The translations under genes were made by a program, and so were the position numbers. Positions 9,213 to 21,299 of a DNA stretch of 64,000 bases are shown one piece after another (positions within the stretch are counted from its first letter, which is position 1; every line of letters begins with the position of its first letter). The notes under the pieces are model-generated. The model was not told the DNA's origin. It saw only the letters and a program-made list of their open reading frames with translations, and made no database searches. The DNA is from Prorocentrum cordatum (Eukaryota; Sar; Dinophyceae; Prorocentrales; Prorocentraceae): the NCBI GenBank assembly GCA_963575745.1, contig CAUYUJ010009557.1, forward strand, positions 291,001 through 355,000, in the 5' to 3' direction.

Positions 9213-11685
9213 AATCATGTTAAGACAATTCGCTCTTACACGAACGCGTGCCACTCGACACGTGTATCTCCAACCTTCGGTGCCCGCCCTCTTCGTCTTC
9301 GATCGTCCCTACTCTGGGGGCATATTTTCCTTACCTGCCGAATGTACGTGGTCCTGCCCCTGACACACCGGAAAAGAGGACGGATGGAAGGTGGATAGAG
9401 AAGGATGGAACATAGGATTCGCAGGAGGGGGCCAGGAGCAGAAAGCACGCGGCAGAACCAGACGGGCAGATCGGGCGGGCAGACCCCAACGGGCGGGTCG
9501 AGAAGGCGGGCCCAGGCGGCCAGGTCAAGGAGGGGGGTTGCTGAAGCGTGGGTACGGCAGAAACCGCGAGGAGAGCTCGACCGATAGCGCGATTCCCAAG
9601 TAAATCCTGAGAAAGCCAAAGCGAGAGCGTGATTCCTGAGTGTCGAAGGCGCGGCGTCTGAGTAAATTGCGAGGCGGTCCCACGCGACAGCGCAAGTCCT
9701 GTAGACTTGTCAGAAAATCCCGCGCGAAAGCGCGGATGCCCCACGCGAAAACGCGATTTGGGAATACATTGTGAAGACATCCTATGCTGGAGCCGCTGTT
9801 GTTGTAAACCGTGGGCCGGCAATCCAGTTTGGCGAGACTTCGATAGCCCTTGTGAGAGAAAACAGGGTGCGAACCCCGGGAGGGGTACTTCAATTGCAAC
9901 AAATCAATGCTAAGCGCGGTGGGGGGGATAGATAACAACTATGTTGACATGAGAATACAACAACAAGCCAACAACAACACCACCAACAACAAACATTTGA
10001 ATACTCTTCGATCTGATCTGCTGACGTGCCATCACTCACACCCTCGATGCCGGCCCCTTCGTCTTCGATCGCACCCCCTTGGGGGTAGATCCTTCCTACC
10101 TGCAACGTGAATTTCGTGCAACCCTTAAGGCAAGGGAAGACAGGGCGGATGGAAGGGATCAGGGGGAGGGAGGAGGATGGAAGAAAGTTTTGAGCGATAG
10201 CGCGCTTCCTGCATGAATCCTAAGGAAATCCACAAGGAAAGCGTGATTCCTGAGTGTCGAAGGCGCGGCGTCTGAATACATTGCGAGGACGTCCCACGCG
10301 AGAGCGCGATTCCTGCATACATTGTGAGGAGAACCCCGCGCGAGAGCGTAATGTGGGAAAACATGTGTGGGAATATCAAGCGGAAACTGTTGTTATTGTA
10401 AACCAGGGCCAGTTTGGTGACCCCTAAATGTCTCTTGTAAGACAAGGAGCGACCCCTGGGAGAAACACTGCAATAGCAAAATGCAATGGATACCGGGGAG
10501 GGGGATCAACAACACATATTCGTTAGAAATGAAAGTTCGACAACAATAACAGCAATAACACTCATTGTAAGACTGTCCGCGTTTATCCGCCCGCGTGCCA
10601 CTCACGACGTATATCTCGAACCCTCGATACCAGCCCCCTTCGTTTTCGATCGCACCCCCTTGCAATTTTGTTCTGCATTACCTGTAATGTGTATTGCGTC
10701 TGGCCTCTGTGGTAAGGGAGAAGGAGGCGGATCAAAGAAAAGGGACAAGGGGGAAGGAGGAGGAGGATGGAACACGGTAAAGGAAGAAAGAGAGAGAGAG
10801 AGACATACACACATATATATATATATATATATATAAAGGTAATCGGAAGGGGGCTAGGATCAGAAAGCACGCGGCAAAACCAGACGGACAAATCGGGCGG
10901 GTAGACCCTGGCCGGCGGGTCGAGAAGGCGGGCCCACAGGGCCAGGTCAAGCAGGCATGTTGCTGAAGCGTGCGTCCTGCATGAGTCGAAAGAAAGTCTC
11001 GATAGCGCGATTCCCTACGAAATTGGAAGGATATCCACAAGGAGAGCGTGATTTCTGAGTGTCGAAGGCGCGGCGTCTGAATACATTGCGAGGAAGTCCC
11101 ACGCGAGAGCGCGATTCCTGCATACATTGTGAGGACTTCCCGCGCGAGAGCGCGATTCCTGCATAGATTGTGAGGACTTCCCGCGAGAAAGCGGGATGTG
11201 GCAATCACTTGTGAGGAAATTTCCGGCCGGAGCCGTTGTTGTTGTAAGTCGGGGGCCAAGGGCCCAGTTTGGTGACCCCACACATTCCTTTGTAATAAAC
11301 ACCGTGCGAACCCCGGGAAGAGCATTCAATTGAAAAGCATAATTTGCCCCAGAAAGAAGATCAACAATAATCATTCTTTAGATCTGCGAATGCAACAACA
11401 ACAAACTCAATGGAAGAACATGCAACTGGGCCCCGTGACGGGGCCAGGTTGACGGGTCGCACTTCACGGTGCACCTACGCTTTACCCGGCACCGTGTCCG
11501 ATAGGTTGGCGCTCACGGAGTGAGGACCCCGTCGCTGGCCCCCCATGCACCAACCTGTTACCCAGCCCCGTGTGAGCTTACGGCGAGAGCTCGGCTGAGA
11601 CTGTGGCCAGAGATCCATTGTCGGGCGCCCCCACGGGGCCGCCGCGAGGGTCCTTACTCCGTGAGGGAAATGTTGTAAGCGCTGC

Positions 11686-11865
11686 AGGGGGAGCTGTACT
11701 AGGAGCTGTAGTGGGACCTGTACTGGGAGCTGCAATGGGACACGCACTGGGAGCTGTAGCGGGACCTGTGCTGCGAGCTGTACTGGGACCTGTCCTGGGA
11801 ACTGCAATGGGAGCTGTAGTGAGCGAGACCAGTACTGGGAGCGGCAGCGGGAGCTGTAAAGGGGA
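11686..11865. repeat. 15-bp tandem repeat (GGGAGCTGTACTGGG)
   Basis: Twelve or so copies of GGGAGCTGTAGTGGGACCTG-like units, lying inside an unrelated insert (about 11,420-12,420) within the composite array. Confidence 0.85.
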
Positions 11866-11879
11866 GCAGCGGTGAGGAC

Positions 11880-12420
11880 TGTTAGTGGGAGCTGGAGGAT
11901 GACGAAGAGGAGGCGGAGGAGGTTGTTGCATGGCGCGGCTGCAAAAATGCGTTGCCGCGGTGGAGCCGTGCTTCCTCCTCGTGCTCCAGGGGCCCCATCG
12001 CGCTGCCGCGGAGGGCCAAAGCCGGCCGCCGGCCTCTCGTGCGGCTCGCGGCGAGGCTCTCGGGCTCCGCTGCCTCCGCCCCCCCGGGCCCCCCTCTGGG
12101 GTACTCCTCTGGGGTACCCCCTCCTCCTTTTCCTCCTCCTCCTCCTCCTCCTCCTCCGCCCCTGCCTCGGCCCCGTGGGGGGTGCTCGTTTCGTGGCACC
12201 GCCGCAATGCCAAGATCATGCGGGCGCCCACCGAGTGCAGGCCCCGTCCCCGGGCCCCGGGAGGGGCGGCGCGTGGCCGCCGCCCACGCGCGAACCCCTC
12301 CCCTTGGCCCCGTGGGGCCAGCCCGTGGTCGCCGAATCGCTGCAACCCGTAAGGGCGTCCAACTTGGACGTCCAGGGGCAGCAGGAATGCAGCAACAAGC
12401 CGGGGCTGGGTCACAGGTTG
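11880..12420 (-). other. GC-rich insert, possible gene fragment
   Basis: Several overlapping minus-strand frames are open (for example RGLHSVGARMILALRRCHE). High GC and a TCC run at 12,125-12,160 make the frame ambiguous. It interrupts the composite array and resumes at a CAA/ACC tract at 12,430. I cannot assign a product. Confidence 0.3.
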
Positions 12421-12884
12421 CCCCGAACAATCACAACAACACCACCACCAACAACAACAATCATTTCAAAACTGTTCGCTCCCATCTGCTCACGTGCTAA
12501 TCAATACGTATATCCCAAACCCTCGGTACTCGCCTTCGTCGTCTTCGATCGTACCTCCTTTGGGGTATATCTTCGTTACCTGCCACGTGTATTTAATGCA
12601 GCCCCTGAAACACGGGAAGAGAGGACCGTTGGAAGGGGGAGGGATAATAATGGAGCACGAGAGAAATTAGCAGGAGGGGGACAAGGAGCAGAAATCAAGT
12701 GGTAGAACCAGACGGGCAGATCGGGTGGGCAGACCCATAGCGGGCAGGTCGGGAAGGCGGGCCCAGGCGACGAGGTCGAGCAGGCGGGCTGCTGAAGCGT
12801 GGGTCCTGCACTAATCGCGAGGACGTCTTGAGCGATAGCGCGATTCCCAAGTAAATCGTGAGAAAGCCAGCGTTGGCCACAAAA

Positions 12885-13290
12885 GGCATAAAATCCGAGG
12901 CCACAGAGGGCAGCGACGGGGCCGCTGAGGGCAGCACCGGGGCCACGAAGGGCAGCGACGGGGCCACAAAGGGCGGCAGCGGGGCCACGACGGGCATGCA
13001 AATGGGGCCACGACGGGCGCGAGCGCGCGGGGGCCACGAAAGGCATTTGTATACGGGGCCACAGGGGGCGACAGCGGGGCCACTGAGGGCAGCAAAGGGG
13101 CCACGAAGGGCAGCGAGGGGGCCACGAAGGGCGACAGCGGGGCTACGAAAGGCATGCGTATGAGGCCACGACGGGCGCGTGCGAGCGGGGGCCACGAAGG
13201 GTATAAAATGCAGGGCCGCAAAGGGCAACGACGGAGCCACTGAGCGACCGCGGAACCAGTACGGGCAGCGAGGGGCATCGAAGGCGGGCG
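12885..13290. repeat. ~24-bp minisatellite (GGGGCCACGAAGGGCAGCGA)
   Basis: Sixteen or more degenerate units nested in a module of the composite array. The minus frames (CGPVAALRGP-like) are repeat readings. Confidence 0.85.
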
Positions 13291-13805
13291 AAGGGCAGCG
13301 AGCGGCAACTGCAAGCAGTAACGGGCTGGTCGGGCGGGCAGGCCCCGACGGGCGGGTCGAGCGGGCGGGTCGTTGAAGCGTGAGTCCTGCTTGAACCGCC
13401 AGGCAATATGTAGCGGGAACGCGATTCCTGAGTGTCAAGGACCGGCATCTAAATAAATTGTGAGGAAATATCCAGCGAAGAGGTTCGGCTGTAAGTTGCG
13501 AGGACGTCCCAAACGAGAACGCGATTCTGCAATACATGATTAAGAAGTATCAAGCGGGAGCCGCGATTCGGTGGTGAATTGACAGGAAGTCCCAAGCGAG
13601 AGCGCGATTCTTCAATAAATTGAGGAAATATCAGGCGTGAGCCGTTGCTGTTGTAAACAGGGGGCCAACGACACAGTTTGAGCCTCAAGACTTCCCTTCA
13701 TAAAAAAGGGTGCGAGCCCCGGGAGGGCCACTTCAGTCGAAAAAATACAATGGGCACCGAGCGGGGGGGATCAACAATAATTATTCTTCAGAAATGGGGG
13801 TTCAA

Positions 13806-13849
<44 letters not shown>

Positions 13850-15734
13850 ACAACAACTACAAACATTTTAATGATTTTCGCTCTCATTTGCTCGCGTGCC
13901 AATCAACAGGTATACCCCAAACCGTCGATACCCGCCCACTTCGGCTTCGATCGTGCCCCCCGTACGGGTATATACCTTTCTTACTTGCAGCGTGTATTTC
14001 GCGCAGCCCCCAAGGCAAGGGAGCAAAGGACAGCTGGATGGCATGGACAAGGGGCAGGCGGGTTGCTCAAGCGTGCGTCCTGCATGAACCGCAGGAAATT
14101 ATTCTTCAGCGATAACGCGATTCCCAAATAAACCGCGCGGGACTCCACAATGAGCGTGACTCCGGAGTGTCGAGGGCGCGGCGTCTGAATAAATTGCGAG
14201 GAAAACCCACGCGAAAACAAAATCCCTGCGCACATTGTAAGGGATTCCCGTGCGAGGGCGCGATGTGGGAAACATTCGTGGGGGAGTATCAGGCAGGATC
14301 CGCTGTCTTTGCAAACTAGGGGCCACGGGCCCAGTTTGCACTTACATTGAAAACAGAATGGTTGCGGAGCAAGGGGGATCAGCAATCATTATCCTTTAGA
14401 AATGAAAACTCAACAACTTCAACAGACGCAACAACAACGACAACGACAACGAAAACAACACCGACGACAACAACAACATCAAAAGCAACAGCAATTACAA
14501 CAACAGCAATCAGTTTAAGACTGTTTGATCATATCTGCTCACGTGCCAACAAATATATGAATCCAGAGCCCTCGATACTTGCCCCCGTCGTCTTCGATCG
14601 TACCCCCTTGGGGGTATATTTGTCTTATCTGCCTCGTGCATTTAATGCAGCCCCTGAAACACGGGAAGAGAGGGCGGGTGGAAGGGGGAGGGAGAATAAT
14701 GGAGCACGAGAGAAATTAGCAGGAGGGGGACAAGGAGCAGAAATCAAGTGGTAGAACCAGACGGGCAGATCGGGTGGGCAGACCCATAGCGGGCAGGTCG
14801 GGAAGGCGGGCCCAGGCGACGACGTCTTGAGCGATAGCGCGATTCCCAAGTAAATCGTGAGAAAGCCCAGAGCGAGAGCGTGATTCCTGAGCACCGAGGG
14901 CGCATCGTCTGAATAATTTGCAAGTAAGTCCCATGCGAGAGCGCGAGTCGTACATGCATTGTGAGGACGTCCCGAGCGAGAGCGCGATTCTTCAAGAAAT
15001 TGCGAGGATGTATCAAGCGGGAGCCGTTGTTGTTGCAGTTCGGGGGGCCAGGGGAGCAGTTTGAGCAGGAAGAACTTCCTAATGGAAGACAAGGTGCAAG
15101 CCCCAAGAGGGGCACTTCAATTGAACAACACACATGTTACTGGAGCGGGGTCAACTAAAATAACTCTTCAGAAATGAGAGTTCAACAACGACACAAACAG
15201 CAACAACAGCAACAATCATTACAAGACTGTTCGCTCCTACCGGCCCGCGTGTCATTCACTATGCATACCCCAAACCCTGGATACCCGCCCTCTTCGTCTT
15301 CGATCGTACCCCGTTTTGGGGGGTTATATTCCTTCCTGGCCACGTGTAATTGGAGAAGCCCCTAAACAGGGAAACGAAATGGAAAAAACAAAAAGTCTCA
15401 GGCGGGAGCCGTTGTTGTTGTAGCCCGAGGGAGCAACAACGCAGTTTGACACGGACTAAATTGAGGAAGTCTCAAGCGGGAGCGCCGTTCCTGATTAAAT
15501 TGGGAGGAAGTCTCAGACGGGAGGGGGGGGGGGTCCAGAGTAAATTTGGAGGCAGTCTCAGGCGGGAGCCGTTGTTGTTGTAGTCTGGGGGGCCAGGTGC
15601 ACAGTTTGAGTACCAACACTTTCCCTGTCAAAAAAACAGGGTGCGAGGGTCGAGGGGCAAACTTCGATTGAGAAAAAACAGTATGCACAGGTGAGGGGGG
15701 ATCAACAATAATTATTCTTCAGAAATGAAAATTC

Positions 15735-15915
15735 AACAACAAGGACGTACACTTCCCAAGGTCGCCGCGGATTTTTTCGGATCAGCGCTGAACCCACCTT
15801 GCGGCGCCTCCGGCGAAGCCCCTGGCGCGCGGCGCGCGCCAAGGAGGTGAGCCCAGCGCGTATGCAAGAAACCCGCGCGGACCTCAAACATATGTATGTG
15901 TATGCAACTTCTCTT
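15735..15915. mobile_element. Foldback element, family 1
   Basis: The left arm GGTCGCCGCGGATTTTTTCG and the right arm CGCGCGGACCTCAAACATA surround the GCGCGCGGCGCGCGCC core. Outer ends: ACGTACACTT and ATGTGTATGCAACTT. It sits immediately 3' of the ankyrin exon at 15.9-16.2 kb and supplies the tail of that open frame. Confidence 0.7.
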
Positions 15916-16190
15916 CCCCGATCCTCGACGAGCCACCGGATCACCTCGAGACGCCCGTTCCGAGCGGCCCAGTGCAATGCCGTGCGCCCCGCGTAGCCCC
16001 GAGTGGACGTCTCAGACGTGGTCCGGGCATCGATGCCGCAGTCCTCGGCGAGGTAGCGGCAGACCTCGAGGTGGCCGCCGCCAGCGGCCCACAGGAGGGT
16101 GGGGCAGCCGTTGCGGTCGCGGCTGGCGGGGTCCCACCCGTCCGCAACGAGCGCCCGGAGCCTGTCCGGGGCCAGGACCAGAGGAGGAGG
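15916..16190 (-). CDS. Ankyrin-repeat exon
   Basis: The minus frame reads DRLRALVADGWDPASRDRNG then CPTLLWAAGGGHLEVCRYLA, and after a linker ..GYAGRTALHWAARNGRLEVI then RWLVEDRG. These are two to three ankyrin repeats with textbook G-x-x-A/T-L-x-W-A-A-x-x-G-H/R-L-E-V spacing. The open frame extends upstream through a GGA/TCC tract (Ser/Leu/Pro run) to 16,847 and downstream into the foldback element at 15,735-15,915, so true exon ends are probably near 15,920 and 16,180. The role is protein binding; no catalytic domain is visible. Confidence 0.65.
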
Positions 16191-16303
16191 AGGAGCAGTC
16201 GGAGGAGGAGGAGGAGAAGGGAGGAGGAGGAGGAGAAGGGAGGAGGAGGAGGAGGAGGAGGAGGAGGAGGAGGAGGAGGAGGAGGGAGGAGGAGGAGGAC
16301 CAG
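16182..16303. repeat. (GGA)n microsatellite
   Basis: GGA/GAA triplets separating the ankyrin exon from upstream coding-like sequence. Probably intronic or a coding Ser/Leu run. Confidence 0.9.
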
Positions 16304-16309
16304 TCAGCA

Positions 16310-16847
16310 GCGGGTCGGGAAATCGGCTCTGGTCGGAAGGCGCGACGGGCGGGGCGGCATCGCTCGCGGAAGCGGAATCGAAGCGGAACGGCTGCGGCCA
16401 AATGCGCAACAGCGCCATGCGGGCACCGGGCCGCACGGGATCGCTGGAACAGCGAAATCGAGTCGGGCGCTGCAGGGAAGGGCTTGCAAACGGCCCGCCA
16501 CGACACCGCCGCTCCAAACGCCATGCACGTGATGAATGGTTTGCTGTGGTGCTCGCGGTCGCAGCTGACATCGCCCCGATATGTACAAGGAGCCACTCAC
16601 GCCGCACTGCTGATGCCAACCACTTCCTCCAGACCCTTGCTCCACTCATGTAATGAGACGTGAGCCGCCAATTGCGAAGAGATGGGGGAGGCGACGCCTT
16701 TTCCGTCCGGAGTGACAGCAAACGCAGCGCAATGATCATGGTATATCCCAGCCCCGACCGAGTAGATTTGCCAATCTCCTTTTCCACTACGAGAAACGCC
16801 TGAAATTCCTCATCTGATATTAAAGAATGCCCCAGCTCAGGGGGCAA
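16310..16847 (-). CDS. Possible upstream exon(s) of the ankyrin gene
   Basis: The frame contiguous with the ankyrin repeats continues upstream. It begins MPPELGHSLISDEEFQAFLV then VEKEIGKSTRSGLGYTMII, a sensible acidic/hydrophobic composition, followed by a less convincing basic stretch. It may hold one or two exons plus intron read-through. I do not recognise a domain. Confidence 0.3.
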
Positions 16848-16984
16848 CTCCTAGGAGGTCCGTGGGCGCGACGAAACACTATGATGAATACCAGGTTCAG
16901 GCGCCATTCCACCAAATTGCGCCATACTTTGCCCAACATTCCAGTGTGCCGGCAAGTAGCGTCGCACATTAAGCGATACGGCGA

Positions 16985-17120
16985 CCACAGCGACACCAAG
17001 TTACACCAAGTTAAACGAACCTATACCTGTTTACACGTAGTTACACCTAGCACGACGTAGTTACACCTAGTTACACGCAGTTGCGCGGAGTGACATTTAG
17101 TTACACCGGACTCACTTCTA
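16985..17120. repeat. TTACACCTAG short tandem repeat, left copy
   Basis: Repeated GTTACACCTAGTTACAC-like units, then twin TCACTTCTATAG repeats. A related tract occurs at 19,270-19,360. Confidence 0.8.
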
Positions 17121-17159
17121 TAGCGCTCACTTCTATAGTGCTCACTTTGAAATTGTGGT

Positions 17160-17345
17160 CCGGAAGGGGCCGCACATGCAGGCACATGCCGCGCAGTCGC
17201 ATGCACATGCCCATGCAAATATACAAACGCCTCAACAGCATTGCCGCACATGCGCGCACATGCCACACCGTCCGACGCACAGTCGAATGCACGGTCAAGC
17301 AAAACTCTGAAAGCATAGACGCACATGCCCGCACATGCCGCAGAT
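17160..17345. repeat. CACATGC short tandem repeat
   Basis: GCACATGCGCGCACATGCC-like units. The tract near 18,890-19,260 carries the same motif mainly in the opposite orientation. Confidence 0.85.
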
Positions 17346-17349
17346 GTCG

Positions 17350-18300
17350 CAGGCGATAGTGGCCTGACCACCTGAGCTCGGGGCATTTCGCAACCCAGAG
17401 TTCCGAGGATGTCTCAGGCAAGCGTGGCCGGATCACCATGGGGCAGGGCATCTTGGAAACCAGAGTGGCGAGGATGTCGCTGGTCAAGGTGACCAGACGA
17501 CCATGGGGCAGGACACCTCCGAGGTCTGAGTTGTGAGGATGTCTCAAGCGAAAGTGGCCTGACCACCATGGGGCAAGAGATCTCTGAGGTCAGAGTTGCG
17601 AGGATGTCTCTGGGGAGAGTGGTCTGACCACCTCAGCCCAGGGCATCTCGGAGCCCAGAGTTGCGAGGATGTCTCAGGCAGGACTGGCCTGACCACCTGC
17701 TCAGGGCATCTCAGAACCCAGAGTTGCGAGGGTCTCAGGCGAAAAAGGCCGAGACACTATGGAGCAGGGCATCATTGAGGTCAGAGTTGCGAGGATGTCT
17801 CAGGCAAAAGTGGCCTGAACAGCTCAACTCAGGGCATCTCGGGCGAGGATGTCTAAAGCGAAAGTGGTCTAACCACCTCAGCTCAGGGCGTCTCGGAACC
17901 CAGAGTTCCGAGGATGTCTCAGGCGAAAGGGGCCGAGACACTCGAGCAGGGCATCATTGAGATCAGGGTTGCGAGGATGTCTCAGGCGACAGTGGCTGAC
18001 CACCTCAGCTCGGGGCATATCGGAATCGAGACATGCGAGGATGTCTCAGGCGACCGTGGCCTGACCAGCATGGGGCAGGAGATCTCTGAGGTCAGAGTTG
18101 CGAGGATGTCTCAGGCGAAAGTGGTCTAACCACCTCAGCTCAGGGCGTCTCGAAACTCAGAGTCCCGAGGATGTCTCAAGCGAAAGTGGCCGGGCCACCA
18201 TGGGGCAGGGCATCTCCGAGACCAGAGTTGCGAGGATGTCTCAGGCGAAGGTGGCCAGATCACTTCATGTCAAAGCACGTCGGCCTCCAGATTGCCGACG
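17350..18300. repeat. ~65-bp satellite
   Basis: About 14 copies of a 64-66-bp unit with AGAGTTGCGAGGATGTCTCA, GGCGAAAGTGGCCTGACCAC and CTCAGCTCAGGGCATCTCGG. The spacing between GAGGATGTCT landmarks (17,405, 17,469, 17,535, 17,600, 17,665 and so on) is steady. Confidence 0.93.
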
Positions 18301-18459
18301 ACGTCTCACGCGGAACTGGCCGGACGCGAACGCGCCGGCGTCCGGAGACGAACGCCGGCCCCGGCATTCTTGCACGTCCCGCACATGCACTGCACAAGTA
18401 CGCACATCGCACAGGCCGAGCTCGCCGGTGGCCGAGCCAGGCCAGCGATTCCGAGATTC

Positions 18460-18516
18460 CCTGAGCTCGGGCCGTCAAGCCGCTTTCGCCTGAGACATCC
18501 TCGCAACTCTCACCTC
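18460..18516. repeat. Single inverted unit of the 65-bp satellite
   Basis: CGCCTGAGACATCCTCGCAA near 18,488 is the reverse complement of the satellite core. It is preceded by CCCTGAGCTCGGGCC, the complement of the unit's other end. Confidence 0.8.
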
Positions 18517-18578
18517 CTCCTCGTCCTCCTCCTCTTCCTCCTCCTCCTCCTCCTCCTCCTCCTCCTTCTCCTCTGGCC
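18515..18578. repeat. (TCC)n microsatellite
   Basis: TCC run. Confidence 0.95.
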
Positions 18579-18889
18579 GAGCCGAACAGGCAGGCGGGCC
18601 GGCCGAGCCGGGGGCGCCCGCCTCCTCCGCCCCCCCCTCCTCCCCCTTCCACCTCTCCCCCCCCCATCCCTGTTTCTCCGGCCGAGCTGAGAAGGCGCGC
18701 GGGAGAATATTTTATTAGGCGGGCGCGCCACCGCCAGCTCACGAACCGGGCGAAGAACCGCCCCCGCCAGCAGCGGGCGAGTCTAAACGCACAACAAACT
18801 CTTTCAGGAAGCCCTGGCACGCCCCAGGTTAGCTCTGCGAAGGCCAGGAAGCATTGGAGGCACAGGGGTCCCAGACAGCTCCTAGGGCA

Positions 18890-19262
18890 TGAGCGTGCAT
18901 GTGCATTGGGATGTGCACGCATGTGCGCCCGCGCGCTTCACCGCATGTGCGTGCATGTGCGGGCCCGCGCGGCCTCCCGAAGAGAGGTTGCACAGGCATG
19001 TGCGTGCATGTGCCGATGACAGATCTGCGATTCTCGAACACCTCCCGCATGTGCAGGCATGTGCGCGCATGTGCGTCGGACTGTGCGTGCATGTGCGTAT
19101 GATGGATACATCAAAACACAGCGCACATGCCCCCGCACATGCCCGGGCACGACGTGCACAGTAGGAAGTCCATCCAAGAAGGACCGCACAGGCCTGGCAC
19201 ATGACTGGCACATGCCGCGCACATGCGCGCACATGACAGCGCGAAAACGGCCGCACATACAC
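18890..19262. repeat. CATGTGCGTG / CACATGC repeat
   Basis: GTGCATGTGCG-like units to about 19,100, then CACATGCCCGCACATG-like units, so the tract itself switches strand. Confidence 0.85.
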
Positions 19263-19529
19263 CCACCCAGGGGTATAGATGTGAGTGCGGTGTACACGTA
19301 AGTAGTTGTGCGTACGTACACCTAGTTACACCTAATTCTACGCAATTGTCCACAATGTTGCACGTTTACGCAAGGCCTCTCACGTAATTGAAGCAACCAC
19401 GCACGCACTGACGCGGCAAACCACCGCTAAACAAATCACATGTATATCCACGGGCACGGGGCAAAAGGGGAATCAATACAACACCGAACTTTTGTACGGA
19501 ATTTTCCCCGTCTCTCTGGCGCGGCCGAC

Positions 19530-19908
19530 GACGATGACGACGACGACGACTCCGAAGACCGCGACGATCAAACGAGGACGACTAAAACGACGACGACGAC
19601 GACGGCGATGCAAACGGCGGCGGCGGACCTCTTCTCTTCCGTCTCCTCCACAGCCTCCTCCACGAGCCGCACGTTTCCTGTCAGGTGCTGTTTCCTCATT
19701 TGTTTTCCTCTTCACCCTCCTCTTCTTGTTCCCCTAGTGTTCCATCCTCCTCTGCCGCCTCGTTTCCTCCTCCTCCTCTTTTTCGTCCTCCTCCTCATCC
19801 TCCTCTTCCGCCTCCTCCTCCTCCCCCCTCATGATGATGATGATGATGATGATGATGATGCTGATCATGATGATGGTGATGATGATGATGATGATCATCA
19901 TGATCACC

Positions 19909-19942
<34 letters not shown>

Positions 19943-20345
19943 TCATCAGCAGCATCAACATCATCATCAGCATCATCATCAATTCCATTCCTGCTCCCTC
20001 TCCCTGTCCATCCTCCTCTTCCGCGTGGCAACACAGATGTGCACACGGCGGGAAGGTGGAGTTACTGGTCCTCCTCCTCCTCCTCCTCCTCCTCCTCCTC
20101 CTCCTCCTCCTCCTCCCCCTCTTCCTCCTCCTCCTCCTCATCCTCCTCCTCGTCTTCCTCCTCCTCCCCTTCCTCCTCCTCCTCCTCCTCCTCCTCCTCC
20201 TCCTCCTCCTCCTCCTCCTCCTGTTCCTTTTCTTCCTCCCCGCCCTGCCCCTCCTCCTCCCTCCTCCTCCTCCTCCTCCTCCTCCTCTCCTCTCTCCTCC
20301 TCCTCCTCCTCCTCCTCCTCCTCCTCCTCCTCCTCCTCCTCCCCT
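19530..20345. repeat. GAC, GAT/ATC and TCC microsatellites
   Basis: GAC-rich at 19,530-19,620; GAT then ATC at 19,830-19,985; TCC at 20,068-20,345 with short interruptions. Open frames of up to 386 residues through here are polyserine, polyleucine, polyproline or polyhistidine. Confidence 0.95.
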
Positions 20346-20384
20346 CCCCCTCCTCCCCCTCCTCCTATGCTCCCCCTTCATCGT

Positions 20385-20579
20385 GATGCACCGAGTGACA
20401 GGCCCGCGCGGCTTGCGCATATTCAGGCCCTCATGGCTCCTGTGGGACTCACCATGCATCGTATGGCTGTGAAGGGCCCCCTTTTCCAGTGCCGAGCTTG
20501 CTTGGTTATCGCCATAATTCCTGCTGGCCTCAATGCATTGTTGCTCTGTGTGTTCGCCCACGGCCCAACATATCCTCAA
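20385..20579 (-). CDS. Possible exon, unknown protein
   Basis: A minus frame reads GEHTEQQCIEASRNYGDNQA then SSALEKGALHSHTMHGES, of normal composition and next to a microsatellite. A second normal-looking minus frame at 20,630-20,760 (LVPLELDDSFIERRTDTRGP, ending IRTRKL before a stop) could belong with it. Neither is recognised and splice sites are not obvious. Confidence 0.25.
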
Positions 20580-20629
20580 CCAGAGCGCCCCACTTTTTAG
20601 AACCCGAGCTGTAGACGGTGCTACAATTT

Positions 20630-20760
20630 TCTAGTGCGTATCTCGGTGACGAGGTTTCCGATCATGCGAATCAGGGGCCCGCGGGTGTCAGTGCGCCGCT
20701 CGATGAAGCTATCGTCGAGCTCAAGAGGCACCAAGTTTTGGTCACCCGCGGTGCGATGGT
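20630..20760 (-). CDS. Possible short terminal exon, unknown
   Basis: LVPLELDDSFIERRTDTRGP followed by LIRMIGNLVTEIRTRKL and a stop at about 20,628. The amphipathic composition is coding-like, but no family is recognised. Confidence 0.25.
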
Positions 20761-21299
20761 GTGAACCTTGTGTGGCTCCTACCAAGCGTCTTTTGGACAA
20801 GTCGCCAACTGAAGGATGAGAGGTGGCGAGTGCCTAGGCCCATCCGATCACCCCCTAGCCCGCAGCATGCAGTGGTATGGCGGCTCTTGTGAGCGGGCTG
20901 GCAAGCACCCAAAGCCTGGGAACCCGCTGGAGATTGTTCGATAATTTGCCACGTTTCGAGTAGGTTAGGCCCTGTTGGCTAATTTTGCATGCGCTCGCTC
21001 CTGGACCTGTTTCCTGGCAACTGCAGCCCGCATCACCTCTCGCTTCCGGTCCGCTTAGGTGCCGCTTAGGCCTTCGGTTTGCCGGCGCGTCAGGCAATTA
21101 GGTTCGCGCGTGACGCGCCCGTCCCGTTTGACGTCGCCTGCGCTTTCGCTTGCGGCTGCGACAAACAAGTAGGTTCGGCCCTGTCTGCCCTCACGTGCTG
21201 ACGGTGCTTGGGGCGAGCTTGGCCCACTGCCGGCCCGTGCTGCCAGCATCGGTTGCACGACTCGGCCGCCTGCTGGGTCTCCTCCTCCCCCCTCCGACC

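Larger units (their letters stand above)
6726..15733. repeat. Composite satellite array (modular, ~0.6-2.5 kb units)
   Basis: A recurring module, in order: a CAA-type microsatellite; TTAAGACTGTTCGCTC; CGTGCCACTCAC; a TCTTCGATCG block followed by an ACCCCCTTGGGGGTAT hairpin; CTTACCTGC; a GGGCAGATCGGGCGGGCAGA stretch; several ~45-50-bp subunits containing GCGAGAGCGCGATTCCTG; AGCGGGAGCCGTTGTTGTTG; then GGATCAACAATAATTATTC leading into the next microsatellite. The TCTTCGATCG-type block occurs near 6800, 9295, 10,060, 10,640, 12,538, 13,940, 14,588 and 15,293. Frames such as RSRSRVGLPRNV come from the subunits. I see no gene in the array. Confidence 0.8.

Noticed and set aside
19440-20600. 386-codon plus-strand open frame
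   Set aside because: Nearly all Asp, His, Pro and Ser runs from GAC, ATC and TCC microsatellites.
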